Below, in pieces: positions 18,070 to 26,946 of a stretch of DNA of 64,000 bases. The notes below the pieces were generated by a model, which worked only from the letters and a program-made list of their open reading frames with translations, was not told where the DNA came from and ran no database searches. The number at the start of each line of letters is the position of its first letter. Positions within the stretch are counted from its first letter, which is position 1. A program made the translations under genes and the position numbers. This DNA comes from Alphaproteobacteria bacterium (GTDB taxonomy: Bacteria; Pseudomonadota; Alphaproteobacteria; Micavibrionales; UBA2020), in assembly GCA_016794125.1 (NCBI GenBank), contig JAEUKT010000004.1:197460-261459 (forward strand), given 5' to 3'.

Positions 18070-18756
18070 TTACGCCGCCTTCACCTTGCGTTTCGGGCCT
18101 TCGGTCAATGTGCCGTTTTCCAGCCGCATCTGCGGATGGCGGAAACGCGTCACGATTTCGTCGTCATGTGTCGCGATCAGGACGGTTGTGCCGTGGCGGT
18201 TCAGTTCCTCGAACAGATGCATGATGCGTGTGCCGATTTCTGAATCGACGTTGCCGGTCGGTTCGTCCGCCACCAGAATTTTCGGGCGGTTGATGACCGC
18301 GCGGGCAATCGCAATCCTTTGCTGTTCGCCGCCCGACAGCGTGGGCGGGCGCGCTTCCATCTTGTCGCCGATACCGACCCATTCCAGCAATTCGGTCACG
18401 TTGCGCTTGATGTCTTTTTCCGCCAAACCCGAGGTGCGCAAGGGGAGCGCCACATTGTCGAAGGCCGACAGATGCGGCAGCAGCCGGAAATCCTGGAACA
18501 CGATGCCGATCTGGCGGCGGAGCATGGGCAGTTCGCGGCGCGGCACCGAAGTCAGGTCGCGGCCCAGCATATGGATGATGCCGCGCGTCGGGTGCTGGCC
18601 CAGATACAGGAGTTTCAAAAGCGACGTCTTGCCCGCGCCCGACGGGCCGGTCAGGAAGTGGAAAGAGCCCTGCTGCAGTTCGAACGACAGGTCGTGCAGC
18701 ACCTCCGGCCCTGTGCTGTAACGCATGCCTACATTGGAAAATTTGACGATCGTCAT
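18070..18756 (-). CDS. ftsE: Cell division ATP-binding protein FtsE
   Basis: A 228-residue ABC ATPase of normal FtsE length. Walker A GPSGAGKTS lies at 37-45, Q loop near IGIVFQDFRLL, the signature LSGGEQQRIAIARA near 138 and Walker B ILVADEPTGNVD near 158, followed by H-loop IATHDDEI. The motif GNVD in the D-loop region is characteristic of FtsE/LolD-type ATPases. It heads the leftward ftsEX-ydcF-plsC operon; GGAG precedes ATG 18756. The 153-base divergent gap to the MJ0042 gene should hold both promoters. Confidence 0.93.
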   Translation of the reverse strand: MTIVKFSNVGMRYSTGPEVLHDLSFELQQGSFHFLTGPSGAGKTSLLKLLYLGQHPTRGIIHMLGRDLTSVPRRELPMLRRQIGIVFQDFRLLPHLSAFDNVALPLRTSGLAEKDIKRNVTELLEWVGIGDKMEARPPTLSGGEQQRIAIARAVINRPKILVADEPTGNVDSEIGTRIMHLFEELNRHGTTVLIATHDDEIVTRFRHPQMRLENGTLTEGPKRKVKAA

Positions 18757-18909
18757 GCCCTGTTCTCCGTTGCTTCCGATATTTCAATAATATCAGCGGC
18801 TTCGCATAATTATAGGCTCAAAAATTAATAATTGATATGCTATCCTTAATCAATCGGCTATGCCACTTTTATTTGGCGTATCTGTTTGAAAAAAGGGGGA
18901 TTCCACCGC

Positions 18910-19674
18910 GTGATTCACGTCACCTGCGAGAGCTGCGGGACCGTGTATAAGGTCGAGGAGCGCCTGTTGGGTGCGACCGGCCGCACGGTGCGTTGCACGC
19001 AATGCAACCAGATGTGGCACGAAGCGCCGCCCCTGAAAGCAGAACCCGAAACGCCCGCGCCCGTGCCCGAATGGGAAGATCCGCAACCCGCCGACGATCT
19101 TGATTTCAAAACCATCGTGCACGGCACCTATGTGAACGAAGACACGATTGAAATTCCGCAATCGGTGATGCCTGTGCCGGCCGATCCGTTGCCCTCCACG
19201 TTCCAGATCCCGGTCATGACCTATCGCCCGCTCGGCATGGCGGCGGCGCAATTCGGCATTTTTGTTTTCATGGCGCTCAGCTTCGTCACGCTGTCGGGAT
19301 TGTTCCTGATGAAGCAGCCGGTGCTGCGCCATGCGCCCGCGATGGCGCATTTCTATTCCAAGCTGGGCTTCACGGTGAAAGCGCCGGGCGAGGGGTTTCA
19401 GCTGTCGGAACTGGTCGCGGAAAACCGCGTGGCCGGCAAGCAGCGCACGCTGGCGCTGCAGGCGAAACTTGCCAATATTTCGGCGATGAAAATGGAAACG
19501 CCGCCGCTGCTGGTCAAGCTCAAGGGGGCCTATGGCGGCGTGCTGAAAACCTGGGAATTCAGGCCCGAAAAGGCGCAAATGTTGGCGGCGGGCGACAACA
19601 TGCCGCTCGACCTGTCGTTCAAGGACGCACCGGAAGACGGCAAGACGGTCGAGCTTACGATTTTGGATAAGTGA
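18910..19674 (+). CDS. MJ0042-type zinc-ribbon membrane protein
   Basis: A 254-residue protein beginning with GTG 18910, preceded by GGGGGA. The N-terminal zinc ribbon of the MJ0042 type spans residues 4-33, with CESC (5-8) and CTQC (28-31) as the four ligands. An acidic, Pro-rich linker follows, then one membrane segment near residues 116-137 and a C-terminal domain of the DUF3426 kind (about 160-250) with beta-strand character and the ending VELTILDK. The class is common in alphaproteobacteria near ftsE and a cpdR-like gene; its function is unknown. Confidence 0.78.
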   Translation: MIHVTCESCGTVYKVEERLLGATGRTVRCTQCNQMWHEAPPLKAEPETPAPVPEWEDPQPADDLDFKTIVHGTYVNEDTIEIPQSVMPVPADPLPSTFQIPVMTYRPLGMAAAQFGIFVFMALSFVTLSGLFLMKQPVLRHAPAMAHFYSKLGFTVKAPGEGFQLSELVAENRVAGKQRTLALQAKLANISAMKMETPPLLVKLKGAYGGVLKTWEFRPEKAQMLAAGDNMPLDLSFKDAPEDGKTVELTILDK

Positions 19675-19685
19675 AGGGTGTTACC

Positions 19686-20063
19686 ATGACGGCAGATGAA
19701 GATACGAAATGGGTTCTGGTGGCGGATGACGAGCCTTCCGTGCGCCAGTTTGTCGAACGCGCCCTCAATTACGCGGGCTATGCGGTGACGGTGGTGCCCG
19801 ACGGCAACGCCGCGCTGGAGGCGCTGACGAAACGCAGTTACGACCTGCTGCTGACAGACATTGTGATGCCCGACCTCGACGGCATCGCGCTCTCGCTGAA
19901 GGTGTCGAAAGATTACCCGAAAACGAAAATCCTGATGATGTCGGGTTACGCCAACCAGCGCCAGCGCGCGCATAACCTCGATTTTCTTGCCCATGAAGTG
20001 ATTTCCAAGCCCTTCACGCTGGAGGAAATCACGCGCCGTATCTCGACCACACTCGCGGCATGA
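19686..20063 (+). CDS. cpdR: Single-domain response regulator, CpdR-like
   Basis: A 125-residue receiver domain with no output domain. The acidic pocket is ADDE (near residue 12), the phosphoacceptor is in LLTDIVMPDLDGI (near residue 58), with MSGYA and the conserved lysine in ISKPFTLEEI. The segment QRQRAHNL followed by VISKPF matches alphaproteobacterial CpdR, the ClpXP adaptor that primes proteolysis of cell-cycle proteins when unphosphorylated. ATG 19686 is used; the zinc-ribbon gene ends 11 bases upstream and the next gene overlaps its stop (ATGA). Confidence 0.68.
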   Translation: MTADEDTKWVLVADDEPSVRQFVERALNYAGYAVTVVPDGNAALEALTKRSYDLLLTDIVMPDLDGIALSLKVSKDYPKTKILMMSGYANQRQRAHNLDFLAHEVISKPFTLEEITRRISTTLAA

Positions 20064-20869
20064 AGATTGCGCATCATCACGGCGTCGCCATTTTTCTTGG
20101 CCTTGCGGTGCTGGCCGTCGCAGGCGTGTTTTCTCTTTCGGCGATCGCGCAGGACCCGGCATATCATGACTTTGCCGACAAGCGCGGATGGCTCGGCATT
20201 CCTAATTTCGGCGATGTGATGGGCAACTTGGCATTTGCGGTCGTCGGGATCGCAGGGCTGGTGCGCGCGCATCACCGCTGGCCGCGCCACAAAGGGGCGG
20301 ATTACTGGCTCTGGACGGTCTTTTTCGGCGGGGTTTTCCTGGTCGCCTTCGGGTCGGGCTATTACCACCTGGCGCCCAGCAACGCGACGCTGGTCTGGGA
20401 CAGGCTGCCTATGACGATTGCCTTCATGTCGCTGTTTTCGATCGTCATCCGCGACCGGATGCATGAACGCTGGGGCTTGCTGCTGTTCCCGGCCTTCCTG
20501 CTGATCGGCATCGGCAGCGTATGGTATTGGGACTGGACAGAAAGCCTCGGGCGCGGCGACCTGCGCCCCTATGCGCTGGTGCAGTTTTACCCGGTGCTGG
20601 CCATCATCCTGATGATCGCGCTGTTTCCGCCGCGCCATGACGGCACGGCCAAATACCTGTTCTGGACGTTGGGCTGGTATGTCGCCGCGAAGTTGCTGGA
20701 GCATTTCGACCCGCAAATCTTCGCCCTGACCGGCCATGTGGTGAGCGGCCATACGCTCAAGCATGTCGCCGCCGCCGTGGGCGTCGCCTGCATGGTACCG
20801 TATATGAAGGCGGGCGACGTGGGGCCGGACCGCGCTGAAAAACCCGCCGCTGGCGCGCAGCCCGTCTAA
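20060..20869 (+). CDS. Alkaline ceramidase-like (CREST superfamily) membrane protein
   Basis: A 269-residue protein with seven hydrophobic segments. It carries the polar motifs of the ceramidase/CREST hydrolase superfamily: NFGDVMGNLAFAVVG in the first third, FGSGYYHLAPSNATLVWDRLPM (H and D pair, around residues 98-119) and SGHTLKHVAAA near residue 233, which together could bind a catalytic zinc. Members hydrolyse lipid amides; the bacterial substrate is unknown. The ATG overlaps the stop of the CpdR-like gene, so the two are probably cotranscribed. It converges with the TIGR02302 gene, 3 bases away. Confidence 0.7.
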   Translation: MKIAHHHGVAIFLGLAVLAVAGVFSLSAIAQDPAYHDFADKRGWLGIPNFGDVMGNLAFAVVGIAGLVRAHHRWPRHKGADYWLWTVFFGGVFLVAFGSGYYHLAPSNATLVWDRLPMTIAFMSLFSIVIRDRMHERWGLLLFPAFLLIGIGSVWYWDWTESLGRGDLRPYALVQFYPVLAIILMIALFPPRHDGTAKYLFWTLGWYVAAKLLEHFDPQIFALTGHVVSGHTLKHVAAAVGVACMVPYMKAGDVGPDRAEKPAAGAQPV

Positions 20870-20872
20870 TCC

Positions 20873-23800
20873 TTATTCGAACTGGTTCAGCAGCCGGTCG
20901 ATATATTCGCGTTCCTGTTTGGGGCGCGTGTAGTCGTTGGATCTTGCACGCAGCTCTTCTATGATCTGCTGGACGCGACGGCGTTCTTTTTCTTCGGGGA
21001 TCGCCACGAAATCGTCGCCGGGCTGGCCGTTATCGCCGGGCTTGCCCATGCGGCGGCCCAGCGGATCGTATCCTTCGCCATAGCCGGGGCCTTCCTGCGG
21101 CATGCCGAAATTCATCATGGTGGTCTGCAGCTGTTCGGCCAGCTGTTTCACCGCGTTGTCCATCGCGCCTTCCAGCTCCTTCAGCGCCTCTTTCTGGTGC
21201 TGAAGAGATCCTTGCGGGTCGCCGTCCTTCAGCTCGTTGCGCGCCGATTTCATCGCCTGATCCGCCTTGCCGAAATTTTCCGGCACCTGCGGCAGGCCTT
21301 CGCCGATCTTGCGCATGATTTCGCCAAGCTTGCCGCGAATGCCGGTCTGTTCGGCAGCGCCTTCCTTCGGTGTGCGCACGGGCGCGCCCGCGTTGTCGTT
21401 GGTCAGCTGCTGTTGCTGCTGCGCGTCTTTGCCGTCCTTGCCCATGCCTTGCGCCTGTTCGGGGCTGTCCTTGACTTGCTGGCCGGCCTGTTGCTGCGCG
21501 TCGTCTTTTTTATCGGTGCCGCCCGCGCTTTGCTCCTGGCCGGTTTTATCCTTTTGCGCCTGGTAGCCTTGCGGGAAGGGCACGGGCTGCGGGGGCTGGC
21601 CGGGCTGCGACTGACCGTTTTGCTGGCCCTGTTGCTGGTCTTGCGCCTGTTGTTGTCCTTGTCCTTGCTGCTGCCCGTCTTCTTTCTTCTGGCCGTTCTG
21701 TCCAAGGCGGGAGGAGGGCAGGGAGCTGTCGCCGCCCTGGCCTTGTTGTTGTTGACCTTGCTGCTGACCCTGTCCCTGCTGCTGCCCGGACTGCTGCCCC
21801 GATTGTTGCTGGCCGGATTGCCCCTGTTGTTGACCGGATTGCCCCTGTTGTTGACCGGATTGGCCTTGCTGCTGTTGGGACTGCTGCTGACCCTGTTGCC
21901 CTTGCTGGCCTTGTTGCTGCGATTGCTCGCCCTGCTTGCCCTGTTGTTGCTGGCTTTGCTGCTGGCCCTGCTGGTCTTTGTTGTTCTGTGCGTCTTTCTT
22001 CTGCTGTTCTTCCTGTTCTTTTTTCTGCTGAGCGGCCTGTTTTTCTTGCTGCTCTTTTTGCTCCTGCTGTGCTTTTTGTTCGGCTGCTTTCTTTTCTTCT
22101 TCGGCTTTTTTCTGTTCGGGTGTTTGCGGGGTCAGTTTTTGCGTCTTGTCGATCAGCTGCTGCTGGCGCTCGATCAGTTTCTGCAGCTCCTCCAGCCCCT
22201 CCATCGCCGATTTCTGTCCCTGCTGCATCTTGTCCATGCGCTTGGAATCCATGCGGTCGACGGAATTCTTCATGTATTCGGCCAGCTTCTGCATCTGCTC
22301 CGCTTCCGAGCCGGAGGTGAGTTCCTCCATCTGCTTCATCAGCTTGTCCATATCGATGTTTTTCATGATACGGTCGGCCAGTTCCTGCGAAATCTGCGGC
22401 GCCTGCTTGCCCTCCAGCATGCGCTGGCGCATTTCCTGCGCCAGATTCTGCGAATATTCGCGCATCTTGCGCTGCACTTCGGACATCAAATCGGCGATTT
22501 CTTCCTTGGTCGCGTTCTTGTCCTTCAGTTTCTCCGCCAGCTTGGCCAGCGCGTCGCTCAGCTCGCGCTGGGCGAGGGCAAGGCCGCCGTCCTCCACCCG
22601 TATCGCAAGATCCCACAGCAGCGGCACCAGCGATTCAGCGGCGGCTTCCGATCCGTCATAGATCAGGCGTTTATAGCTCATGCCAAGGCCGAGGAACACG
22701 ATCTTGTCCCATTTATACGCTTCCGGATTGGAGGTGATGTCGGCCAGGGTCTGCGCGGTAACCTTGCGCGTCAGCACGTTGTTGTACCAGATCAGCTTGC
22801 GGCGCTCCGCGATGATTTTTTTCGCGACGGGGTTGGTGAACTGGCGTTCGGGCAGCAGGATTTTCTGGGGCGCGCTTTGGCCTGTCTGGCCAAGGTCGTC
22901 TTTCGCGTTCAGCACCAGCACGACTTCCGATCCCGCCCAGGGATGCGATGTCATGTCGGTGACAAATGTTTTTTCATCCTGCGCGGTTTCCGGCAGGGGG
23001 ATGTTGAAATCGACCGTTTTCGTGCCGAATACCTTGATCAGTTCCTGCGTCGGCGAAATCGATCCATATACTTCCTTGATGCGGTAATCGTCTTTCGCGG
23101 TATAGATCAGCTGCAAACGGTCGCGCTTGGTGGGTTCGGCCTTCAGCAGCACGATTGCGGGCGGCTTGTCCTTCAGCACGGTGATCGGCCATTCGCCCAG
23201 CGTGCGGAATTTCCATTTGGTCAGTTTCAGCATGCCGCTTTGCGTCAGCGGCATTTCCAGCGTAAAGCTTTTCGGCGCGGCTTCGGCAAAGGCGGGTTCA
23301 AGATCGCCATAGCTGAGGGTGGGGGCGGAGGACAATCCGCCGACGCGCACCTTCAGGATGCTGTTTTGCGGCACCTGCACGCCGCCCTTGACACCCGCCG
23401 CGCCCAGTTGCGTGGTGGCGAGGAAGATCGGGTTTTCATTCGTGTAATCCGGCGGCTCGATCCACACATCCAGCGCGCCCGCATTCATGCGCAGGTAGCC
23501 CTTGATATCGGGGTTCAGCGCCTGCGTGATGCGGAACAGCGTTTCGCGCTGGCCGATGGCAAGGCCCAGCAGCAGCAGCACAAGCGCGATATAACGCAGC
23601 GAATATTTGTCATGCGCGGCGATATCGGCGTGCGGGCGGTGGATTTTCGTGCGCGACCACAAGCCCTTCAGCCGCGCCTGGTATTTCGCCCACAGCGCCG
23701 CCGTTTCCGGCGATGTGGTGATGGGGCGGTCGAGGATCGCCTCCAGCGGGCGGTGCAAAAGGCCGCTCTGTTTTTCAACCGCGCGGCGCACTTCCTTCAT

Positions 23801-24043
23801 CGACGGGCGGTGGAATTTCGTGCCGTAGCGGGCGAGGGCGACGATGAACGCCACGGCAAAAACCAGCAGCGCGAAAATATGCCCCGCATTGCCAAGCCAC
23901 GGGAACACCCGCAGCGCGGCCAGGCCGATAAAGGCGAACAGGACGGACAGCGCGGGCCAGAACGACGCCCAGAAACGCTCGGCGAACAGCGACAGCCAGC
24001 TGAAAAGCGATACAAGCTGATAGCGAAGCTGCCCTAAATTCAT
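20873..24043 (-). CDS. TIGR02302 family protein (DUF4175) with Gln-rich region
   Basis: A 1,056-residue protein; ATG 24043 overlaps the lysA stop (ATGA). The N-terminal part has two to three membrane segments (about 14-75 and 145-165), then a large extracytoplasmic-type domain with Ig-like beta segments (about 190-400), a long helical region (about 450-640) and a very Gln/Gly-rich low-complexity stretch (about 640-850). The C-terminal quarter is again helical and charged (KIGEGLPQVPENFGKADQAM and on). The family is alphaproteobacterial and of unknown function. The low-complexity DNA contains tandem 21-bp units and creates a long open frame on the opposite strand that is not a gene. Confidence 0.85.
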   Translation of the reverse strand: MNLGQLRYQLVSLFSWLSLFAERFWASFWPALSVLFAFIGLAALRVFPWLGNAGHIFALLVFAVAFIVALARYGTKFHRPSMKEVRRAVEKQSGLLHRPLEAILDRPITTSPETAALWAKYQARLKGLWSRTKIHRPHADIAAHDKYSLRYIALVLLLLGLAIGQRETLFRITQALNPDIKGYLRMNAGALDVWIEPPDYTNENPIFLATTQLGAAGVKGGVQVPQNSILKVRVGGLSSAPTLSYGDLEPAFAEAAPKSFTLEMPLTQSGMLKLTKWKFRTLGEWPITVLKDKPPAIVLLKAEPTKRDRLQLIYTAKDDYRIKEVYGSISPTQELIKVFGTKTVDFNIPLPETAQDEKTFVTDMTSHPWAGSEVVLVLNAKDDLGQTGQSAPQKILLPERQFTNPVAKKIIAERRKLIWYNNVLTRKVTAQTLADITSNPEAYKWDKIVFLGLGMSYKRLIYDGSEAAAESLVPLLWDLAIRVEDGGLALAQRELSDALAKLAEKLKDKNATKEEIADLMSEVQRKMREYSQNLAQEMRQRMLEGKQAPQISQELADRIMKNIDMDKLMKQMEELTSGSEAEQMQKLAEYMKNSVDRMDSKRMDKMQQGQKSAMEGLEELQKLIERQQQLIDKTQKLTPQTPEQKKAEEEKKAAEQKAQQEQKEQQEKQAAQQKKEQEEQQKKDAQNNKDQQGQQQSQQQQGKQGEQSQQQGQQGQQGQQQSQQQQGQSGQQQGQSGQQQGQSGQQQSGQQSGQQQGQGQQQGQQQQGQGGDSSLPSSRLGQNGQKKEDGQQQGQGQQQAQDQQQGQQNGQSQPGQPPQPVPFPQGYQAQKDKTGQEQSAGGTDKKDDAQQQAGQQVKDSPEQAQGMGKDGKDAQQQQQLTNDNAGAPVRTPKEGAAEQTGIRGKLGEIMRKIGEGLPQVPENFGKADQAMKSARNELKDGDPQGSLQHQKEALKELEGAMDNAVKQLAEQLQTTMMNFGMPQEGPGYGEGYDPLGRRMGKPGDNGQPGDDFVAIPEEKERRRVQQIIEELRARSNDYTRPKQEREYIDRLLNQFE
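21813..21875 (-). repeat. Tandem 21-bp repeat inside TIGR02302 gene
   Basis: Units at 21813-21833 and 21834-21854 are identical, with a diverged third to 21875. Each encodes the heptad GQSGQQQ on the minus strand. The exact repeats make copy-number change by slippage likely. Confidence 0.75.
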
Positions 24044-25302
24044 GCAAGCCACCCGGGGATCACATCGTTTTTTACAAGGTCATCGACCGTCTGCGGTTTG
24101 CGCGCAAGGCCGAATTTCTTGCCCTGCACGATTGCTTCGCCCGCCAGCGGCCGCGTGTTGTAGTTCGACGACATGACCGCGCCATATGCGCCCGCCGTCA
24201 TGATCGCGACAAGGTCGCCTGCCTTCAATTGCGGCAGTTTTTCGTCGATATGGAAGGTGTCGCCCGTTTCGCAGACGGGGCCGACAATGTCATACAATGT
24301 CGGCTTGCCGCCTTTTTTGAGCGGCAGCACGGCGTGATACGCGCCATAGAGCGCGGGACGCATCAGGTCGTTCATGGCGGCGTCCAAAATCAGGAAATTC
24401 TTGTTGTGCCCTTTTTTGACACTGACCACGCGGGACAGCAGCACACCCGCATCGCCGACGATGGAACGCCCGGGCTCCACCACGATATGCACGCCCAGGG
24501 GCAAAATAACGTCGCGCACCATCAGCGCGTACAAATACAGGTCAATCGGCGTTTCGTTGCGATAGGTGATGCCGATGCCGCCGCCTAGATCGACGCGGGT
24601 GATGTCGTTGCCCTGCTTGCGCAGGATGCGCACAAGGTCGGCCACACGTTCATACGCGCGTTTGTAAGGTGCAAGCGATGTCAGCTGCGATCCGATATGC
24701 ACAGCCACGCCGACCGCGTTGATGTTGGGCAGTCTCAGCGCGCGTTTATACAGCGCGGGCGCGAATTCGATGTCGATGCCGAATTTGTTTTCTTTTTTGC
24801 CGGTCGTGATCTTGGCATGGGTTTTGGCATCGACGTTCGGGTTGATGCGGATCGACACATCGACCGTCTTTTTCAGCTTTTTCGCGATGCGCGAAATCGC
24901 CTCCAGCTCCGGCTCGGATTCCACGTTGATCTGCATGATGCCGGTTTTAATGGCGAAGGTGATTTCCGCGTCGCTTTTGCCGACGCCGGAATAGACGATC
25001 TTTTTCGGCGATATGCCGGCGGCAAGCGCGCGGCGCAATTCGCCGCCCGACACGATATCTGCGCCCGCGCCGCGTTTTTGCAACAGGCTTAAAACCGCGA
25101 TGTTGCTGTTGGCCTTGGTCGCATAGCAAATGGTGAAATCGTCTGTCACGCTTTTCAGCGCGCGGCGGTAGGCCTCATAATTCTGCTCGATCTGCGCCGC
25201 GCTGTAGCAATACAGCGGCGTGCCGAATTTTTCGGCGACGGATGCCAGTTCCACATCCTCCATACGCAGGCGGGAGTTTTTATAGGCTGTGGTCTTGGTC
25301 AT
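24040..25302 (-). CDS. lysA: Diaminopimelate decarboxylase
   Basis: A 420-residue fold-III PLP enzyme. K63 in CYATKANSN binds PLP; HIGSQLTSL, DLGGGIG, EPGRSIVGDAG and CETGDTF follow in the usual order, the last giving the catalytic cysteine from the dimer partner. It makes lysine from meso-diaminopimelate in the cytoplasm. ATG 25302 is fixed by overlap with the stop of the upstream lipoprotein gene (ATGA), and the lysA stop in turn overlaps the next start. A longer frame to 25479 would cover the lipoprotein gene in another frame and is rejected. Confidence 0.95.
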   Translation of the reverse strand: MTKTTAYKNSRLRMEDVELASVAEKFGTPLYCYSAAQIEQNYEAYRRALKSVTDDFTICYATKANSNIAVLSLLQKRGAGADIVSGGELRRALAAGISPKKIVYSGVGKSDAEITFAIKTGIMQINVESEPELEAISRIAKKLKKTVDVSIRINPNVDAKTHAKITTGKKENKFGIDIEFAPALYKRALRLPNINAVGVAVHIGSQLTSLAPYKRAYERVADLVRILRKQGNDITRVDLGGGIGITYRNETPIDLYLYALMVRDVILPLGVHIVVEPGRSIVGDAGVLLSRVVSVKKGHNKNFLILDAAMNDLMRPALYGAYHAVLPLKKGGKPTLYDIVGPVCETGDTFHIDEKLPQLKAGDLVAIMTAGAYGAVMSSNYNTRPLAGEAIVQGKKFGLARKPQTVDDLVKNDVIPGWLA

Positions 25303-25472
25303 TTCGGCACATAGCGTTGGGGGTTCGGGTCGGTGGCGGGGTCGGGATAGGTGCGGGGGAAATAATCCTTGCCCTTTTCCACGCTGGCAGGCGGGTCGAC
25401 CTGGTTGGGCTTCACGCCGCAACCGGTCAGGAAAAGCATGAATAAAGGAAGCATCAGTACCGCTATTCTCAT
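25299..25472 (-). CDS. lptM: LptM-like small lipoprotein
   Basis: A 57-residue gene missed by a length cutoff. It begins ATG 25472, has a short signal peptide (MRIAVLMLPLFMLFL) and a lipobox LTGC with C18, then GVKPNQVDPP, which fits the GCG-(K)G-L--P start of LptM/YifL-type lipoproteins; the rest is a short Pro-rich tail ending PQRYVPK. LptM homologues aid oxidative folding of the LPS translocon LptDE. Its stop overlaps the lysA start (ATGA), an arrangement common in proteobacteria. Confidence 0.75.
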   Translation of the reverse strand: MRIAVLMLPLFMLFLTGCGVKPNQVDPPASVEKGKDYFPRTYPDPATDPNPQRYVPK

Positions 25473-25531
25473 CTCGCACCCGCCATCTTATTATTATAGA
25501 GTCCTTTTTGTTATTTTGGAGTTAAAGAACC

Positions 25532-26071
25532 ATGCGGGTAAAGCCACAAATCGTCTATCTCTGGGCTGTCGCGCTGATCGCCTTGCTGGGTTACGGGATT
25601 GCCACAATGGTATTGTCATATCCCGCTGATAATAAGGAAAATATTTCCACCGTCATCAAGAACGACACCCCGCCGCCAATCACCTTTTACGACGAGAAGG
25701 GCGCAAAAAAGACGCTGGAGGATTTCAGGGGCAAACGCGTTCTGGTCAATTTATGGGCGACATGGTGCACGCCCTGCGTCGCCGAACTGCCGTCGCTCGC
25801 CAGCCTTCAGGACGTAAAGGTCGTGGCGATCAACCTCGACCGCAACGGCACGCCTGAAAAAATCGCGGAATTTTTGAAAAAACATGGCGCGGATAAACTT
25901 TCGGTCTATCTCGACACCGACCGCCAGATACCGGCCGCATGGGAAAAACTGTATCAGGGGCTGCCGACCAGCTTCCTGATCGATACGCGCGGCAATATCG
26001 CGGCCACCTTCGCCGGCCCGTTCGACTGGAGCCAGCCGGAAGTTTTGAAGCGCATTAACCAACCAGAGTAA
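25532..26071 (+). CDS. tlpA: TlpA-family thioredoxin-like protein
   Basis: A 179-residue membrane-anchored thioredoxin-fold protein: N-terminal segment residues 8-30, then PPPITFYDEKGAKKTLEDF, strand LVNLWATWCTPC with the CTPC active site at 79-82, and a cis-proline loop GLPTSFLID near residue 148. TlpA/ResA proteins reduce periplasmic disulfides, often for cytochrome or copper-site maturation. It diverges from lptM-lysA. A GGAG site lies 10 bases before ATG 25532. Confidence 0.87.
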   Translation: MRVKPQIVYLWAVALIALLGYGIATMVLSYPADNKENISTVIKNDTPPPITFYDEKGAKKTLEDFRGKRVLVNLWATWCTPCVAELPSLASLQDVKVVAINLDRNGTPEKIAEFLKKHGADKLSVYLDTDRQIPAAWEKLYQGLPTSFLIDTRGNIAATFAGPFDWSQPEVLKRINQPE

Positions 26072-26094
26072 AAATAACATGGGGAAAAAATAAC

Positions 26095-26847
26095 ATGGGC
26101 ATCGTATTGATCACCGGCGGCAGCCGCGGCCTTGGCAAGAACATGGCGCAACACCTCGCCAAAAAGGGTCATGATGTCATCATCACCTATCACAGCAAAA
26201 AGGACGAAGCCGAAAAGGTTGTGGCCGAAATCGCCGCCGCAGGGCGCAAGGGGGCTTCGCTGCAGCTGGACGTATCCGACAGCAAATCATTCGCGGGTTT
26301 CGCGGCGACCGTTGCAAAAACATTGCAGGACAAATTCGGGCGCAAGGATTTCGACGCGCTGGTGAACAATGCCGGTTCCGGCGTGCATGCCGGTTTCATG
26401 GAAACGACCGAAGAACAATTCGACCAGATGGTGAATATCCATTTCAAATCGACGTTTTTCCTGTCGCAAAAACTGGTGCCGCTGCTGAAGGATAGCGGGC
26501 GCATCCTGAACGTATCGTCCGGCCTTGCGCGGTTTTCGATGCCGGGCTATGCCGCCTACGGGTCGATGAAGGGCGGGGTGGAGACGCTGACGCGCTATAT
26601 GGCGAAAGAACTGGCCGCGCGCAAGATTTCCGTCAACGTGCTGGCCCCCGGCGCGATCGAAACCGATTTTGGCGGCGGCACGGTGCGCGACAACAAGGCG
26701 GTGAACGACATGATCGCCAGCAGCACGGCGCTTGGCCGCGTCGGCCTGCCGGATGATATCGGCGCGCTGGTATCGGCATTGCTGTCGGATGACTGCCGCT
26801 GGGTCAACGGCCAGCGTATCGAAGCGGCGGGCGGCATTTTCCTTTAA
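26095..26847 (+). CDS. SDR family oxidoreductase
   Basis: A 250-residue classical short-chain dehydrogenase: cofactor motif TGGSRGLG (7-14), NNAG near residue 85, catalytic Ser in LNVSSGLARFS and the YxxxK pair in YAAYGSMKGG, and a C-terminal end WVNGQRIEAAGG typical of FabG-like proteins. The basic residue after the first motif (HSKKDE) favours NADPH. The substrate is unknown. It starts 23 bases after tlpA and may be cotranscribed. Confidence 0.85.
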   Translation: MGIVLITGGSRGLGKNMAQHLAKKGHDVIITYHSKKDEAEKVVAEIAAAGRKGASLQLDVSDSKSFAGFAATVAKTLQDKFGRKDFDALVNNAGSGVHAGFMETTEEQFDQMVNIHFKSTFFLSQKLVPLLKDSGRILNVSSGLARFSMPGYAAYGSMKGGVETLTRYMAKELAARKISVNVLAPGAIETDFGGGTVRDNKAVNDMIASSTALGRVGLPDDIGALVSALLSDDCRWVNGQRIEAAGGIFL

Positions 26848-26864
26848 AATTCACACAAAATGAA

Positions 26865-26903
26865 GCATCCCGTGCTGCCGGTACACACGGCGGCACGGGA
26901 TGC
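26865..26903. terminator. Long hairpin after SDR gene
   Basis: A 16-bp stem GCATCCCGTGCTGCCG (26865-26880) pairing with 26888-26903, one G-U wobble, followed on the plus strand by a short CTTTG. A second smaller hairpin, TTCCCGC-ACTATA-GCGGGAA, lies at 26913-26932. Together they separate two converging transcripts. Confidence 0.6.
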
Positions 26904-26946
26904 CTTTGCGAATTCCCGCACTATAGCGGGAACGACAAACTTATAA

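Noticed and set aside
21197-24037. A 946-residue open frame on the plus strand
   Set aside because: It is the antisense shadow of the Gln-rich TIGR02302 gene: CAG-rich coding DNA gives a Leu/Arg-rich frame on the other strand. It has no family motifs and no ribosome site.
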